Origin: Lachnospiraceae bacterium
GTDB taxonomy: Bacteria > Bacillota > Clostridia > Lachnospirales > Lachnospiraceae
Length of the DNA stretch: 64,000 nucleotides
Direction of reading: 5' to 3'
NCBI GenBank assembly: GCA_017399685.1
Contig: JAFQBM010000027.1
Coordinates: 45,133-109,132 of the forward strand
Of the stretch, positions 28,555 to 37,245 are shown piece after piece; within the stretch, counting starts at the first letter, position 1; each line of letters opens with the position of its first letter. The notes under the pieces were generated by a model, which ran no database searches, had not been told where the DNA came from, and saw only the letters and a list, made by a program, of their open reading frames with translations. A program made the translations under genes and the position numbers.

Positions 28555-31122
28555 TTAATTCGTTCCAACATATACAACGTTTTTCTGATAATTCATAGTT
28601 GTTACATCTTCGTTACAATTATAATTTCTAAGGTTTTTATCTTCATTAATCGTACCAACTGCTTCCGTTTCGTCATCAAAGGTTGACATATCCACTTTAA
28701 ATAACTTCTGAAGCCACTCTGCAGTCGTAGGATTTGTAGTAAATCCATGCTTAATTAAATCATGCATAACATCAGCATCTGCTCTTAAATTTAAAGAAGT
28801 ACTTCTGTCTTCTACGTATACTTTACCGCCTGCACAAATCATACCATCAATATTCTTGCAGCCAGGCTTAATATATACATCTTCTGTTGTGAAAATAAAG
28901 CCCTTGAAATCCCTGTCAATTATGATATCCTCACCTTCTCTCAAGTAAAGAGAATATAATTCCTGAGTTCCGCTAGAAGCATCATACTGTGTAACGATAC
29001 CATATTGACAAACATGAGCCAAATAGCCTGCCTCCGCTGTAAGACTTCTATGACTGATATCTACTGCAGTATTTTCAATAACATTTAAGAAATTAACAAT
29101 TGGTGAACTTGCAACTGCACCTAACGCAGGGTCATCTGGCTGTGCACTTCTTAAATAACGAAGCTGGAAGTTATAGTCTCTGATTTTATCATACTGGGTA
29201 GTTGCCAATGTAGCATCTACACTGTTAATACCTACTGTTAACATCTTTCCACCGTTCACTCCGGCTTCCTCTTTTATCATAACAGTACCATTACTATAAA
29301 CTTTTCCATAATCTCCATTATCAGAAATCTTAATCGCACTAATTGCAAATGCAGGTGTGTTACCATATTTTCCAGTTGAAACATCATACGTAGTTAACTC
29401 ACTGTTGGTATATCCATTTTCTTCCGATACATACCACTTAATATACTCTTCTGCCTTTTGCTCTGCCGTTAGTTTTACCGGACCTCTGTCTGGGTCCCAT
29501 GGTAAAGACATTTCCACTTCATCGTCAATAAAACGATAGAAATATCTTCCATTTTTTGATTCTGAAGTATATTCTGTCTCTGGGAAAACCTGATAACTGT
29601 TTACTCCAGTATTTGAAGTTAATAATCTTTTTATTACTTCACCAGCTTCACCTAAATCATCTAATGCTGATTCATCAATACCAACCAAATTACCTACTTT
29701 TCCAATTAAAGCATTTGGTACAGAATAAGCTAACTGATTACCTTTTACGGAAATAGATTCACCCATTACATAGGTATCATCCCCCATATCAATGTGAGTC
29801 TTACCTTGGACTGTCAGCTTTGTTAAGTTTGTCATATCCAGACTACAATATAAACCATTGATAATAATAGAACTGGTATTATAATGCTTTCCATAAGTAT
29901 TCTTTAACTCATTATTAATGTCTTGGAAATGCCCCTCATAAGAATTTTTAGCATAATCCTCGTCTCCACCGAAACTACCATAGTTGTAACCATAATATTC
30001 ACCTGCTAAATTTACTCTACTGTACTCAGAATTTATTTCCAAATCATCATATACATTCATAACACCATCAATATCTAATTCCGCTTGCTGCATAGTTTCA
30101 TCACTAGCCATAGTGATGAGATTTCGACACCAAATCTGATTTGGGGAAGATGTTGCACCATTGCCACGAATCCAGATATAACTACTGTTATCTGCTACAA
30201 TATTACCTGCGGTAACCAAATCGTCAGACTGAATATTCAGTCTTACGTTGGATGCATAAATTCCTGAATTTAAACTGCTGGCAGATTCAAAATCATATTT
30301 GTTATGATATGCGGTGTTAAATGTAATTTGATTATCATCCCAGTCAACACCTGCATAAATATTACCAACAATCGTAGTTGTTGCTTGATTTGTTCCTTCT
30401 CCCTTAATTTCAAAACCATCTTCTGCAACTAAGATATAATTTAAAAAGTTGTCACTATCTAAATCATTTGTATTAAACTGAATGTTAAGCTCCGGTGCGG
30501 AAATTTCAAAATCAGTGTATAAGTTCTGGATATATCCATTGTTTGCTGTGGCATCCGCTTCAAAAAGCAATCCTTTTATTTCGATTTTGTAGATGTCATT
30601 AGCATCATCACTAATTGCTTTAATATCAAATTCATAATTTGTCCCCAAATAGCCACCGGCTACGGATGGTTCAATTAAACTTGCTTCGCCTGTTGTAATG
30701 TACGAACATAATTTAGCATACTTGGAAGCTTCCGTTGGACTTGTGGTATTTCCAGACAGTCTCATATATAGCTCGTCGATAAAATATTTTTTTAATCTCT
30801 CGTTTGCAACATCATCCGGTAAAAGTTCGTATACACCTTCTGTCGGATTCCAATACTTCATCTGAGGCTCCAGTTTAGAATATGCTGCCTGCAAAGCCTG
30901 ATTTGCTTCATCAATAATACCAGTCTTTAACTGATCCGCTGCTTTTTCTACTGCATAATAAGTAGAATCATTTTTCTTGGTAATTGCCATTCTTTTATAG
31001 TTCATTAAAGTAACAGATAATAATGCCACTGCAAGAATACCAATGAAAGTAAGTGCAACAACAACTACTACAAAGCTATTTCCGTTATTCTTCTTTTTCC
31101 ACTTTTTCAATAAAGATTTCAT
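28555..31122 (-). CDS. Giant PilX/GspK-like minor pseudopilin (855 residues)
   Basis: The N-terminus reads KKNNGNSFVVVVVALTFIG then LAVALLSVTL: a pilin-like hydrophobic helix after an Asn-Gly, but with Val instead of Glu at +5. Loss of Glu+5 is characteristic of GspK, and PilX shares this helix style. An alpha-helical stretch follows (about residues 35-100). The rest is very large for a pseudopilin, with Asn/Asp/Gly-rich short strands suggesting a beta-helix or adhesin-like domain. It is flanked by PilV- and GspH-like genes, so it is probably the tip subunit. Cleavage by the prepilin peptidase is uncertain. Confidence 0.7.
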   Translation of the reverse strand: MKSLLKKWKKKNNGNSFVVVVVALTFIGILAVALLSVTLMNYKRMAITKKNDSTYYAVEKAADQLKTGIIDEANQALQAAYSKLEPQMKYWNPTEGVYELLPDDVANERLKKYFIDELYMRLSGNTTSPTEASKYAKLCSYITTGEASLIEPSVAGGYLGTNYEFDIKAISDDANDIYKIEIKGLLFEADATANNGYIQNLYTDFEISAPELNIQFNTNDLDSDNFLNYILVAEDGFEIKGEGTNQATTTIVGNIYAGVDWDDNQITFNTAYHNKYDFESASSLNSGIYASNVRLNIQSDDLVTAGNIVADNSSYIWIRGNGATSSPNQIWCRNLITMASDETMQQAELDIDGVMNVYDDLEINSEYSRVNLAGEYYGYNYGSFGGDEDYAKNSYEGHFQDINNELKNTYGKHYNTSSIIINGLYCSLDMTNLTKLTVQGKTHIDMGDDTYVMGESISVKGNQLAYSVPNALIGKVGNLVGIDESALDDLGEAGEVIKRLLTSNTGVNSYQVFPETEYTSESKNGRYFYRFIDDEVEMSLPWDPDRGPVKLTAEQKAEEYIKWYVSEENGYTNSELTTYDVSTGKYGNTPAFAISAIKISDNGDYGKVYSNGTVMIKEEAGVNGGKMLTVGINSVDATLATTQYDKIRDYNFQLRYLRSAQPDDPALGAVASSPIVNFLNVIENTAVDISHRSLTAEAGYLAHVCQYGIVTQYDASSGTQELYSLYLREGEDIIIDRDFKGFIFTTEDVYIKPGCKNIDGMICAGGKVYVEDRSTSLNLRADADVMHDLIKHGFTTNPTTAEWLQKLFKVDMSTFDDETEAVGTINEDKNLRNYNCNEDVTTMNYQKNVVYVGTN

Positions 31123-31125
31123 ACG

Positions 31126-32523
31126 TTATTGCCCCCTTGTTCCTTTCATTTCAGTTTCCATGCCATTTTTATTTTTAGGTGAAACTTCAACTGTGATATC
31201 ATAAATTGGTTGAAAATCCTGTACAACCTTTTTTTCATCCGCTGACTTAATCACAATTTCGGTGGCTAATGAAGTTTCTGCCTTTAAAATATTTGTAATA
31301 CTTCTGGCAGAGTCGGCAGATGTCTGTGTGTAATACACATTTAAAGGCTTCTGAGAATCATGGTGATCCGCGCCAAAACTAAGCACACATTTATTACTAC
31401 TGCTATATCCTCTGCAACTACCAGGTTCATTGTTAAATGCAAAATACAAATCAGAATTTGTGAAGTAATATTCATATCCATGTCCGGTAAATCCTTCTAC
31501 GTGCTTCTTTTCAGATAACAATTTATTGGTAAATACTACTTCATCACTAAAGATGATATCTCCTGCATTTGGTTTTACATGACTTACAATCAATTGATTG
31601 TAATAAAATTTTACATCCGGCACTGTATTAAAGTATAGTTTATTTTCACTCTTAGTATAAGTCTTAGCCTTTGTAATACCTGCAACTTTGTAACTACAAT
31701 CATATACATAATCAGTGGTTACCACGTACTCACCCTTAGAAGCATTTAAAGGATCTTCATTCAAGGCAATGGTAATATAAGTCGTACGATGCATATAGAA
31801 GGTATTCCATTGTCGATAATTCGTTGGAAGAGTAGTATAGTTTGACTCTTTATAAATATATGCTTCCTGATTTGTCAATCCGGATATTATTTCTTCCTTC
31901 CAAAAATCTTCCCTCACATCATCATCGAAACTGCTTAAGTTAGTTCCAATAATCGCCTGTTTATCCTTATTCAGACTCTGAACACCACTACTGTTTATAT
32001 TATTGTAATTACTTTCTCCACTGTCCCCATCATATCCCGTAGGATCTAAGGCAACTGTAACTTCAAATGTCGTATCTGTTACATCTTCTGCTGCTGCAGT
32101 CTCTGCATTCGAGAGTTCTTCATCATATGAAAAAGTACAAACACCTTCCGTATCCATCTTAAACTCTCGAACCTTATCTGCAAACTCCATTAAAGAAGCC
32201 GTTGCATATGGATTTGCCATAAAGTCAGTTTCTAATATCTTTCCGTTTGTATCAACATAGATACTCGGAAGGGAATATGTAAAAGTTCCGTCCGGATTTT
32301 CTATTTTACTATAAATCTTAGCCACTGCATTCAAATCTACGGATTTAAACAGTTCCATTTCACTTTCCGCTACATTGATTCCATACTGGCTTGCTTTTGC
32401 TTTTGAGTTATTTTTTACAGATAATACCAACTGCGAAAAAATTGGGATAGCAAGAATAAGAAATACCGCTACTGCCACGATTACTTCAGTCATACTGAAA
32501 CCTTTGTTATTGGGTTTTCTCAT
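31126..32523 (-). CDS. Type IV prepilin-like protein, PilV/GspI-like, enlarged
   Basis: Prepilin-like protein of 465 residues. The leader MRKPNNKG precedes FSMTEVIVAVAVFLIL, with Glu at +5. After the helix, AKASQYGINVAESEMELFKS resembles PilV/GspI subunits, which have a conserved Ala-x-x-Glu helix here. The C-terminal domain of about 400 residues is several times larger than usual. The second ATG is preferred, as GGGGGG lies 8 nt before it. The next gene begins 3 bp after the stop, so the two are tightly coupled. Confidence 0.8.
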   Translation of the reverse strand: MRKPNNKGFSMTEVIVAVAVFLILAIPIFSQLVLSVKNNSKAKASQYGINVAESEMELFKSVDLNAVAKIYSKIENPDGTFTYSLPSIYVDTNGKILETDFMANPYATASLMEFADKVREFKMDTEGVCTFSYDEELSNAETAAAEDVTDTTFEVTVALDPTGYDGDSGESNYNNINSSGVQSLNKDKQAIIGTNLSSFDDDVREDFWKEEIISGLTNQEAYIYKESNYTTLPTNYRQWNTFYMHRTTYITIALNEDPLNASKGEYVVTTDYVYDCSYKVAGITKAKTYTKSENKLYFNTVPDVKFYYNQLIVSHVKPNAGDIIFSDEVVFTNKLLSEKKHVEGFTGHGYEYYFTNSDLYFAFNNEPGSCRGYSSSNKCVLSFGADHHDSQKPLNVYYTQTSADSARSITNILKAETSLATEIVIKSADEKKVVQDFQPIYDITVEVSPKNKNGMETEMKGTRGQ

Positions 32524-32541
32524 AATCATGTCCCCCCTATC

Positions 32542-33645
32542 TTATTTGAAAAGCTGAACATCACCTTCACGGTTTACTAATTTAAATCTTGGATTTGATG
32601 AATCATCATTTGCAACCTTTACATTTAATGTCTTGTCAGTTTCATTAATGATAGTAACTTTAACTGCTGCCTCATCCTCTGCATCTTTTCTATTGGTAGA
32701 TACAACACATAAATTTAAATTTTGTCCCGGATCAAATTCCTGTCCAGCTGCAAAATCTGCAGGATAAGTAACATCACCAATGTTATAGCTTACATAATAC
32801 TTATCACCCTTCATGAAATACTTCACAGTTACTAACTGGCTGGCATTTTCATCAGTTTGAATGACACTGTTGTCATTGTTCTTTGTACCTACGATTACTG
32901 CACTTGCATCAGAAGATGCCGGATTAATCATGATAAACTGATCGTAATCAGTTTTGATTTCTTCACCATTTGTTGCAGTATAAGGATTGGTTACATCTAC
33001 AACCTGAGTTGTATCATTCTTATCAAATACATTGCTTCTTCCAACTTCGATTTCACCTGGGTTTGCCGGGTCTAATTCTCTATCTGTTCCAGTAACAGCG
33101 TAAAGGTCAAGAATTACTTCTCCTGTCAGTTTGTGAGAATCTTCATTATAGGTTAAAGACATTCCACTTACTGTCATTCTCTCTTCGTCTTTTTTAACCG
33201 CATATAATAATTCTTTTACACCTTTGTATGTACCTTCATAAGTCATAGTTAATTCTGCACGTACACCCTGAATGGCAGGATTCGTTGTATGAGTATAATA
33301 TACTTCATCTGGTGCTAAAGTTAATGCTGATACTTCGTATTCATATTTATTTTGCAAATCACTTACAAATAAAATTTGATGTGGCTGGGTTGTTCCTGGT
33401 GCAAATTCTGCTAAAATGCTTTCATAAGTTTCATTTTGAACAATCGTATCAGATTTATAAAATTCTTCATTTTCCTGTTTCTTCTTTAAATCACTATAAC
33501 GTGCTTCTAATGTTGTAACCTGAGTCTCTAAATTCTCTTTTTCTTCATTAGCAGGCGAAATAATGAGAAAATACATACCTACGCCAATTAAGATGGCAAC
33601 TGCCAGATATAATAACTTTTTGGTTCCTTCACTCATTCCTTTCAT
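32542..33645 (-). CDS. pilO: PilO-like pilus alignment protein with extra C-terminal domain
   Basis: Bitopic inner-membrane protein. A short cytoplasmic tail precedes one helix (LLYLAVAILIGVGMYFLI), then a coiled coil (about residues 33-62, ENLETQVTTLEARYSDLKKKQE) and a ferredoxin-like region to about 180, the PilO layout. About 185 further residues form a beta-rich extension not found in the standard 200-residue PilO. PilO links PilMN to the outer parts of the machine. GGAGG precedes the ATG, and the pilMN gene ends 11 bp upstream. Confidence 0.78.
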   Translation of the reverse strand: MKGMSEGTKKLLYLAVAILIGVGMYFLIISPANEEKENLETQVTTLEARYSDLKKKQENEEFYKSDTIVQNETYESILAEFAPGTTQPHQILFVSDLQNKYEYEVSALTLAPDEVYYTHTTNPAIQGVRAELTMTYEGTYKGVKELLYAVKKDEERMTVSGMSLTYNEDSHKLTGEVILDLYAVTGTDRELDPANPGEIEVGRSNVFDKNDTTQVVDVTNPYTATNGEEIKTDYDQFIMINPASSDASAVIVGTKNNDNSVIQTDENASQLVTVKYFMKGDKYYVSYNIGDVTYPADFAAGQEFDPGQNLNLCVVSTNRKDAEDEAAVKVTIINETDKTLNVKVANDDSSNPRFKLVNREGDVQLFK

Positions 33646-33656
33646 ATCTACGCCTC

Positions 33657-35222
33657 CTATTCTGTCGCTGTCTCTACATGTAAATCAGTATAATAACATT
33701 CTACTGAGAATGTATTTGTTTCAACACCTGTTAAAACATCAACTTTTGTTGTAATATCAGGAATATACGGATCTTGAATACATCCCATATCACTTAACTG
33801 CATTAAGAACTTCGCACAAACTTCATAGTTTGGTGAAGAACAATCAATCGCAATAGATTCTGCTGTTGAAGTAATGGATGTAATAGTTAATTCTTTTGGC
33901 ATCATATCTTCTAATGCATCAATAAATAAAATTAACTTTTCATTCTTAGTTTCTGTTAATGTGTACATAGTCTGTGCATCTGTAGCTCTTGCTACTGCCA
34001 TTGACCAATCTGCTTCAATTGCTTCAATATATTCTAATTTCTTAATCTTTGATTCTAATTCGTCTTTCTCTTCCTGCGCATTGTTCTTCTGAATTACAGC
34101 AATTGCTGACCATGCGGAGAAAACAATTAAAGATAATACAATTAGTAATGCAAACACTCTGGAACCATCTGCTTCTTTTGCTTTCTTTGCCAATTCTGCA
34201 ATTTCAAAATTCATTGGTCGGTAAGTTCCACCAATAGCAGATACCAGATATACCGGATTACAACGGTTCATATCTACTACAGGAGCAAAAGTAACTCCAT
34301 AAAGATTATCTAAAATTCTAGTGTTTAAATTCAACTGTAATTTTAATAGTCCGTCTAATCCGCGAATTAACGCTCCATCACCTGTAAGCAGAACTTCATC
34401 AATAGGTTTATCCGGATTCTTTCCAGCATAATAATCGATAACTCTTCCAATATTACTTACTAAATGACGTAAAGATTCTGTAGCTGCATTATCACTAAAG
34501 TCTACTGTAACCAAGCGATCTGTCTGTAGCATAGTCATTGCTGTAGCAGCATCTACTCCTCTTTCACGCATTACAGTATCTACTACCGTATTTGTACCAT
34601 ATGGGATGGTTCTTTGTAACAATAATTTACCATTTCCCATAACAGTAACAAGAGAATTTTCATTTCCAAGATGAATTGCCATTTGAGTTCCTGACATCAT
34701 CTGAGAACCCAAAATCTGGCTCATAGCATTACCGATATAGTCCACAGCTTTTACATTTAAGCCAATCATGGACGCTACATCATAATAACCTTTTACCATA
34801 CTTGCTGGTGCAGCTACCACCAATACACGGTATTGATTTTCTGCTGCAAGGGTATCAATAATAGAATGGGTAATGGAATAATCTTCTACATTTACAGGGA
34901 AGTATTCAACTGCATTTGCATTAATGATATCCTTTACCTTGTTTTCTTTTACCTTTGGAATTAAGACTTCTCTGTTTACTACCTTGCTGGAAGATAGCAC
35001 AAAAACAGTATCCTTTACTCTTACTCCATTGGATGCCAGTTGATTCTTAATCGCACCTGCCACTGCTTCTTTGTTACGGATGAATCCATCTTCATAACTT
35101 CCGGCTGGTGTTTCGCAAATCATTGCATTGTGAATGGTTCTTGTTTTACCATTGGTTGTTGCTTCCACGATAGTAATACTATCGTTGGTAATGTCAATTG
35201 ATAACATTTTATTACTTGCCAT
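33657..35222 (-). CDS. pilMN: PilM-PilN fusion protein
   Basis: Residues 1 to about 345 form the actin/FtsA-like ATPase PilM (starting KMLSIDITNDSITIVEA; phosphate-binding segment LLTGDGALIRGLDG). A membrane helix at about 352-375 (VFALLIVLSLIVFSAWSAIAV) is followed by a PilN-like coiled coil (EEKDELESKIKKLEYIE) and a periplasmic-type ferredoxin-like domain to residue 521. In most bacteria these are two genes joined by binding of the PilN N-terminus to PilM; here they are one chain, an arrangement I recall from C. difficile. Confidence 0.88.
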   Translation of the reverse strand: MASNKMLSIDITNDSITIVEATTNGKTRTIHNAMICETPAGSYEDGFIRNKEAVAGAIKNQLASNGVRVKDTVFVLSSSKVVNREVLIPKVKENKVKDIINANAVEYFPVNVEDYSITHSIIDTLAAENQYRVLVVAAPASMVKGYYDVASMIGLNVKAVDYIGNAMSQILGSQMMSGTQMAIHLGNENSLVTVMGNGKLLLQRTIPYGTNTVVDTVMRERGVDAATAMTMLQTDRLVTVDFSDNAATESLRHLVSNIGRVIDYYAGKNPDKPIDEVLLTGDGALIRGLDGLLKLQLNLNTRILDNLYGVTFAPVVDMNRCNPVYLVSAIGGTYRPMNFEIAELAKKAKEADGSRVFALLIVLSLIVFSAWSAIAVIQKNNAQEEKDELESKIKKLEYIEAIEADWSMAVARATDAQTMYTLTETKNEKLILFIDALEDMMPKELTITSITSTAESIAIDCSSPNYEVCAKFLMQLSDMGCIQDPYIPDITTKVDVLTGVETNTFSVECYYTDLHVETATE

Positions 35223-35273
35223 TTGTATGCCTCCCTCGTTCTTAACGATATTTTTTTCCTGGTGACTTATCCT

Positions 35274-35966
35274 TTAGGATAATCCGCCCATTATATAATT
35301 AAGGTACCACTGTATCAGTGAGTCTCCCCAAATCATTGAGATAAAAATGCCTAAGGACAAATATGGTCCAAAAGCCAACATACTTTTCTCTTTCGTTACT
35401 GCCATTCTGACACAATGAATCAATGAGCCTAGAATACAGCCCAGAAAAAAAGCCAATAACACTAGCTTTCCGCCCAAAAAGAGTCCTGCTGCCGCCATGA
35501 GTTTTATATCTCCTCCACCCATAGCTTCTTTTTTTAGAACTTTCTCACAAAATAAGCCTAACAGTATCAAAAATCCACTCACTGCTATAAAGCCGATCAT
35601 ATGTGATAAATAATGTTCCCAATCCAGTATGGTTATGAGTATTCCACATATTCCAATTCCATAATTTATGGTAACCGGTATTTCATAGCAACGTAAATCA
35701 ATAATACTTAAAGCCAACAAAAGAGATGTCACCACGCACATAAGTACCGTTTCTAACTGACATCCTTTTATATATAGTAAGAATCCATATATTCCCAAGT
35801 TGAGAATTGGGAACAAGTATCCTTTTCGATTTTCTTTTTTTCTCAAGGCATCCTTGAGTTTCCATATTCCTTCTTCTTCCGGAATATATGTATTCCATAT
35901 ATTCATCATCATTCCCAGCAAAACTGCAAACACAACTGCCAGTACTATAAAAACTGTCTCTTTCAT
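35274..35966 (-). CDS. pilD: Prepilin peptidase (A24 family), lacking the cysteine cluster
   Basis: Polytopic aspartic protease that cleaves prepilin leaders. The two catalytic aspartates are visible in SIIDLRCYEIP and AMGGGDIKLM. The usual N-terminal methyltransferase region is reduced: none of the CxxC pairs of PilD is present. N-methylation of pilins may therefore be lost or done differently (inference). The family name pilD is used; TppA or PilD assignment depends on lineage. It lies directly after the second pilin gene, 12 bp away. Confidence 0.88.
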   Translation of the reverse strand: MKETVFIVLAVVFAVLLGMMMNIWNTYIPEEEGIWKLKDALRKKENRKGYLFPILNLGIYGFLLYIKGCQLETVLMCVVTSLLLALSIIDLRCYEIPVTINYGIGICGILITILDWEHYLSHMIGFIAVSGFLILLGLFCEKVLKKEAMGGGDIKLMAAAGLFLGGKLVLLAFFLGCILGSLIHCVRMAVTKEKSMLAFGPYLSLGIFISMIWGDSLIQWYLNYIMGGLS

Positions 35967-35978
35967 AGAAATCCTCTA

Positions 35979-36395
35979 CTACTTTTCAATCGTTACCTCT
36001 ACACCATCAATATCAACCACAACTTTATAATAACTAGTGGGTGAATCATAGGTATGAGATTTAAAATACATTTTTTGTGGAGACATTATTTCCTCCACAT
36101 GTTGCTTCAATGTTGGAATTTTCCCTTCTGTATCAACAAATCCTGTTCCCGGATAAAATTTCAATTCTGCAGGCAAGGTCAAACTTAGAATTTCATCGTG
36201 AACACCTAATTCACCTGCCGCCACAGTTACTGCATCATCTAAATCTGCAGCTTTTTCTTCATCAGTACGCATTCTCGCTTCTTCCACATACCGCAATAAT
36301 GCAGGGGCTAATACTCCTGCCAAAACTGCCATAATGGCAATTACAATAATCAATTCTACCAGAGAAAATCCTTTGTTACTGCCTCTCCACTTCAT
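35979..36395 (-). CDS. Second type IV pilin (paralogue of the major pilin)
   Basis: 138-residue prepilin: leader MKWRGSNKG, then FSLVELIIVIAIMAVLAG, with Glu at +5. The first 35 mature residues are nearly identical to the 192-residue pilin upstream (LAPALLRYVEEAR versus LAPALLRYIEKTR), so the two arose by duplication. The globular head is much shorter. AAGGTGAGAG precedes the ATG. A stem-loop at 36430-36464 separates it from the major pilin gene, which may lower its expression. Confidence 0.9.
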   Translation of the reverse strand: MKWRGSNKGFSLVELIIVIAIMAVLAGVLAPALLRYVEEARMRTDEEKAADLDDAVTVAAGELGVHDEILSLTLPAELKFYPGTGFVDTEGKIPTLKQHVEEIMSPQKMYFKSHTYDSPTSYYKVVVDIDGVEVTIEK

Positions 36396-36429
36396 ATTCT
36401 CTCACCTTTTTCATTTTCCCTTTATATAA

Positions 36430-36464
36430 CACATCACAAGGAATGGTGATTCCCTTGTGATGTG
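36430..36464 (-). terminator. Intercistronic stem-loop after the major pilin gene
   Basis: A 12-bp perfect stem (36430-36441 with 36453-36464) with an 11-nt loop lies in the 127-bp gap between the two pilin genes. It has no strong T-run, so it may be a partial terminator or a 3' stabiliser that lets the pilin message accumulate over the rest of the operon. Confidence 0.6.
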
Positions 36465-36522
36465 AAAGTTACATATGTAGTAGTTATTAAAACCTTTTTT
36501 TGACAAATCCTCAACTAACTAA

Positions 36523-37101
36523 TTAGGTAGTTGGTGTTACGTTAGTTGTTCCCTGATTATTAGCTGTAGTAGTGATTAAGTCAGCTCTAGTTGGTGCCGC
36601 ATTTAATTTAACACCTTGAGTATCAACATACTTGCTATCAGACTTTTGAACCAAATATACTTCTACAACATCTGCTTGACCAGCTCCACCTAATGCGATA
36701 GCAACCCAGATTTCTTGGTTTAAATCTTTCTTAGATTTAATTTTCAACTTCTTAGAAGATAAAGTTTGTTCAATTTCATTCTTTAATTCAACTGGACAAG
36801 TAGTTGCAGTAGTTCCTGTTGCATATTGAGCATCTGCTGTAGATGTTGCTGGAGTAACTTTGAATAAAACAAAGTTGCCACTACCTGCATTAGTTACAAC
36901 TGCATCCATAACTTCTTCTGTAGCTAAAGCTGTTTCAACTGCTGTCTTCATGTTAGCTGCAGTAGTCTTGTCATTTGAAACTCTAGTCTTTTCAATGTAA
37001 CGTAATAATGCTGGAGCTAAAGCACCTGCTAAGATTGCCATAATAGCAATAACGATAATTAATTCTACAAGTGAGAAACCTTTGTTGTTCATTTTTTTCA
37101 T
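36523..37101 (-). CDS. pilA: Major type IV pilin (PilA)
   Basis: 192-residue prepilin: leader MKKMNNKG, then FSLVELIIVIAIMAILAGALAP, with Glu at +5. The mature head is rich in Ala and Thr and ends in a Thr/Asn-rich tail (TTTANNQGTTNVTPTT). It has a single Cys, so no disulfide loop of the Neisseria kind. It is named major because it has its own flanking hairpins, a strong ribosome site and an internal-promoter-like region; expression data would be needed. Structural subunit of the filament polymerised by PilB and PilC and withdrawn by PilT. Confidence 0.88.
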   Translation of the reverse strand: MKKMNNKGFSLVELIIVIAIMAILAGALAPALLRYIEKTRVSNDKTTAANMKTAVETALATEEVMDAVVTNAGSGNFVLFKVTPATSTADAQYATGTTATTCPVELKNEIEQTLSSKKLKIKSKKDLNQEIWVAIALGGAGQADVVEVYLVQKSDSKYVDTQGVKLNAAPTRADLITTTANNQGTTNVTPTT

Positions 37102-37179
37102 TTTTTACATTCTCCTTTTCTTTAATATGAATAATTTAATAGTTTCACGTGAATATATCACGCATGTATATTATAAAAT

Positions 37180-37233
37180 TTCAAACACCGGAACTGATTT
37201 CACCAAGTCAATCCCGGTTCACCAGTTTGAAAT
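37180..37233 (-). terminator. Structured pilC-pilA intergenic element
   Basis: Outer arms TTTCAAAC (37180-37187) and GTTTGAAA (37226-37233) enclose ACCGG/CCGGT, and TGGTGA appears twice in the minus-strand loop regions. On the minus strand the stem runs into ATTTTATAAT. It may be a pilC terminator fused to a pilA promoter whose -10 would be TATAAT; no good -35 was found. Confidence 0.5.
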
Positions 37234-37245
37234 AATATAACCTTT

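Noticed and set aside
37102..37245. Possible cyclic-di-GMP riboswitch before pilA
   Set aside because: The element is structured, but it lacks the conserved GEMM-I core sequences and does not look like GEMM-II by eye; a covariance search would decide.
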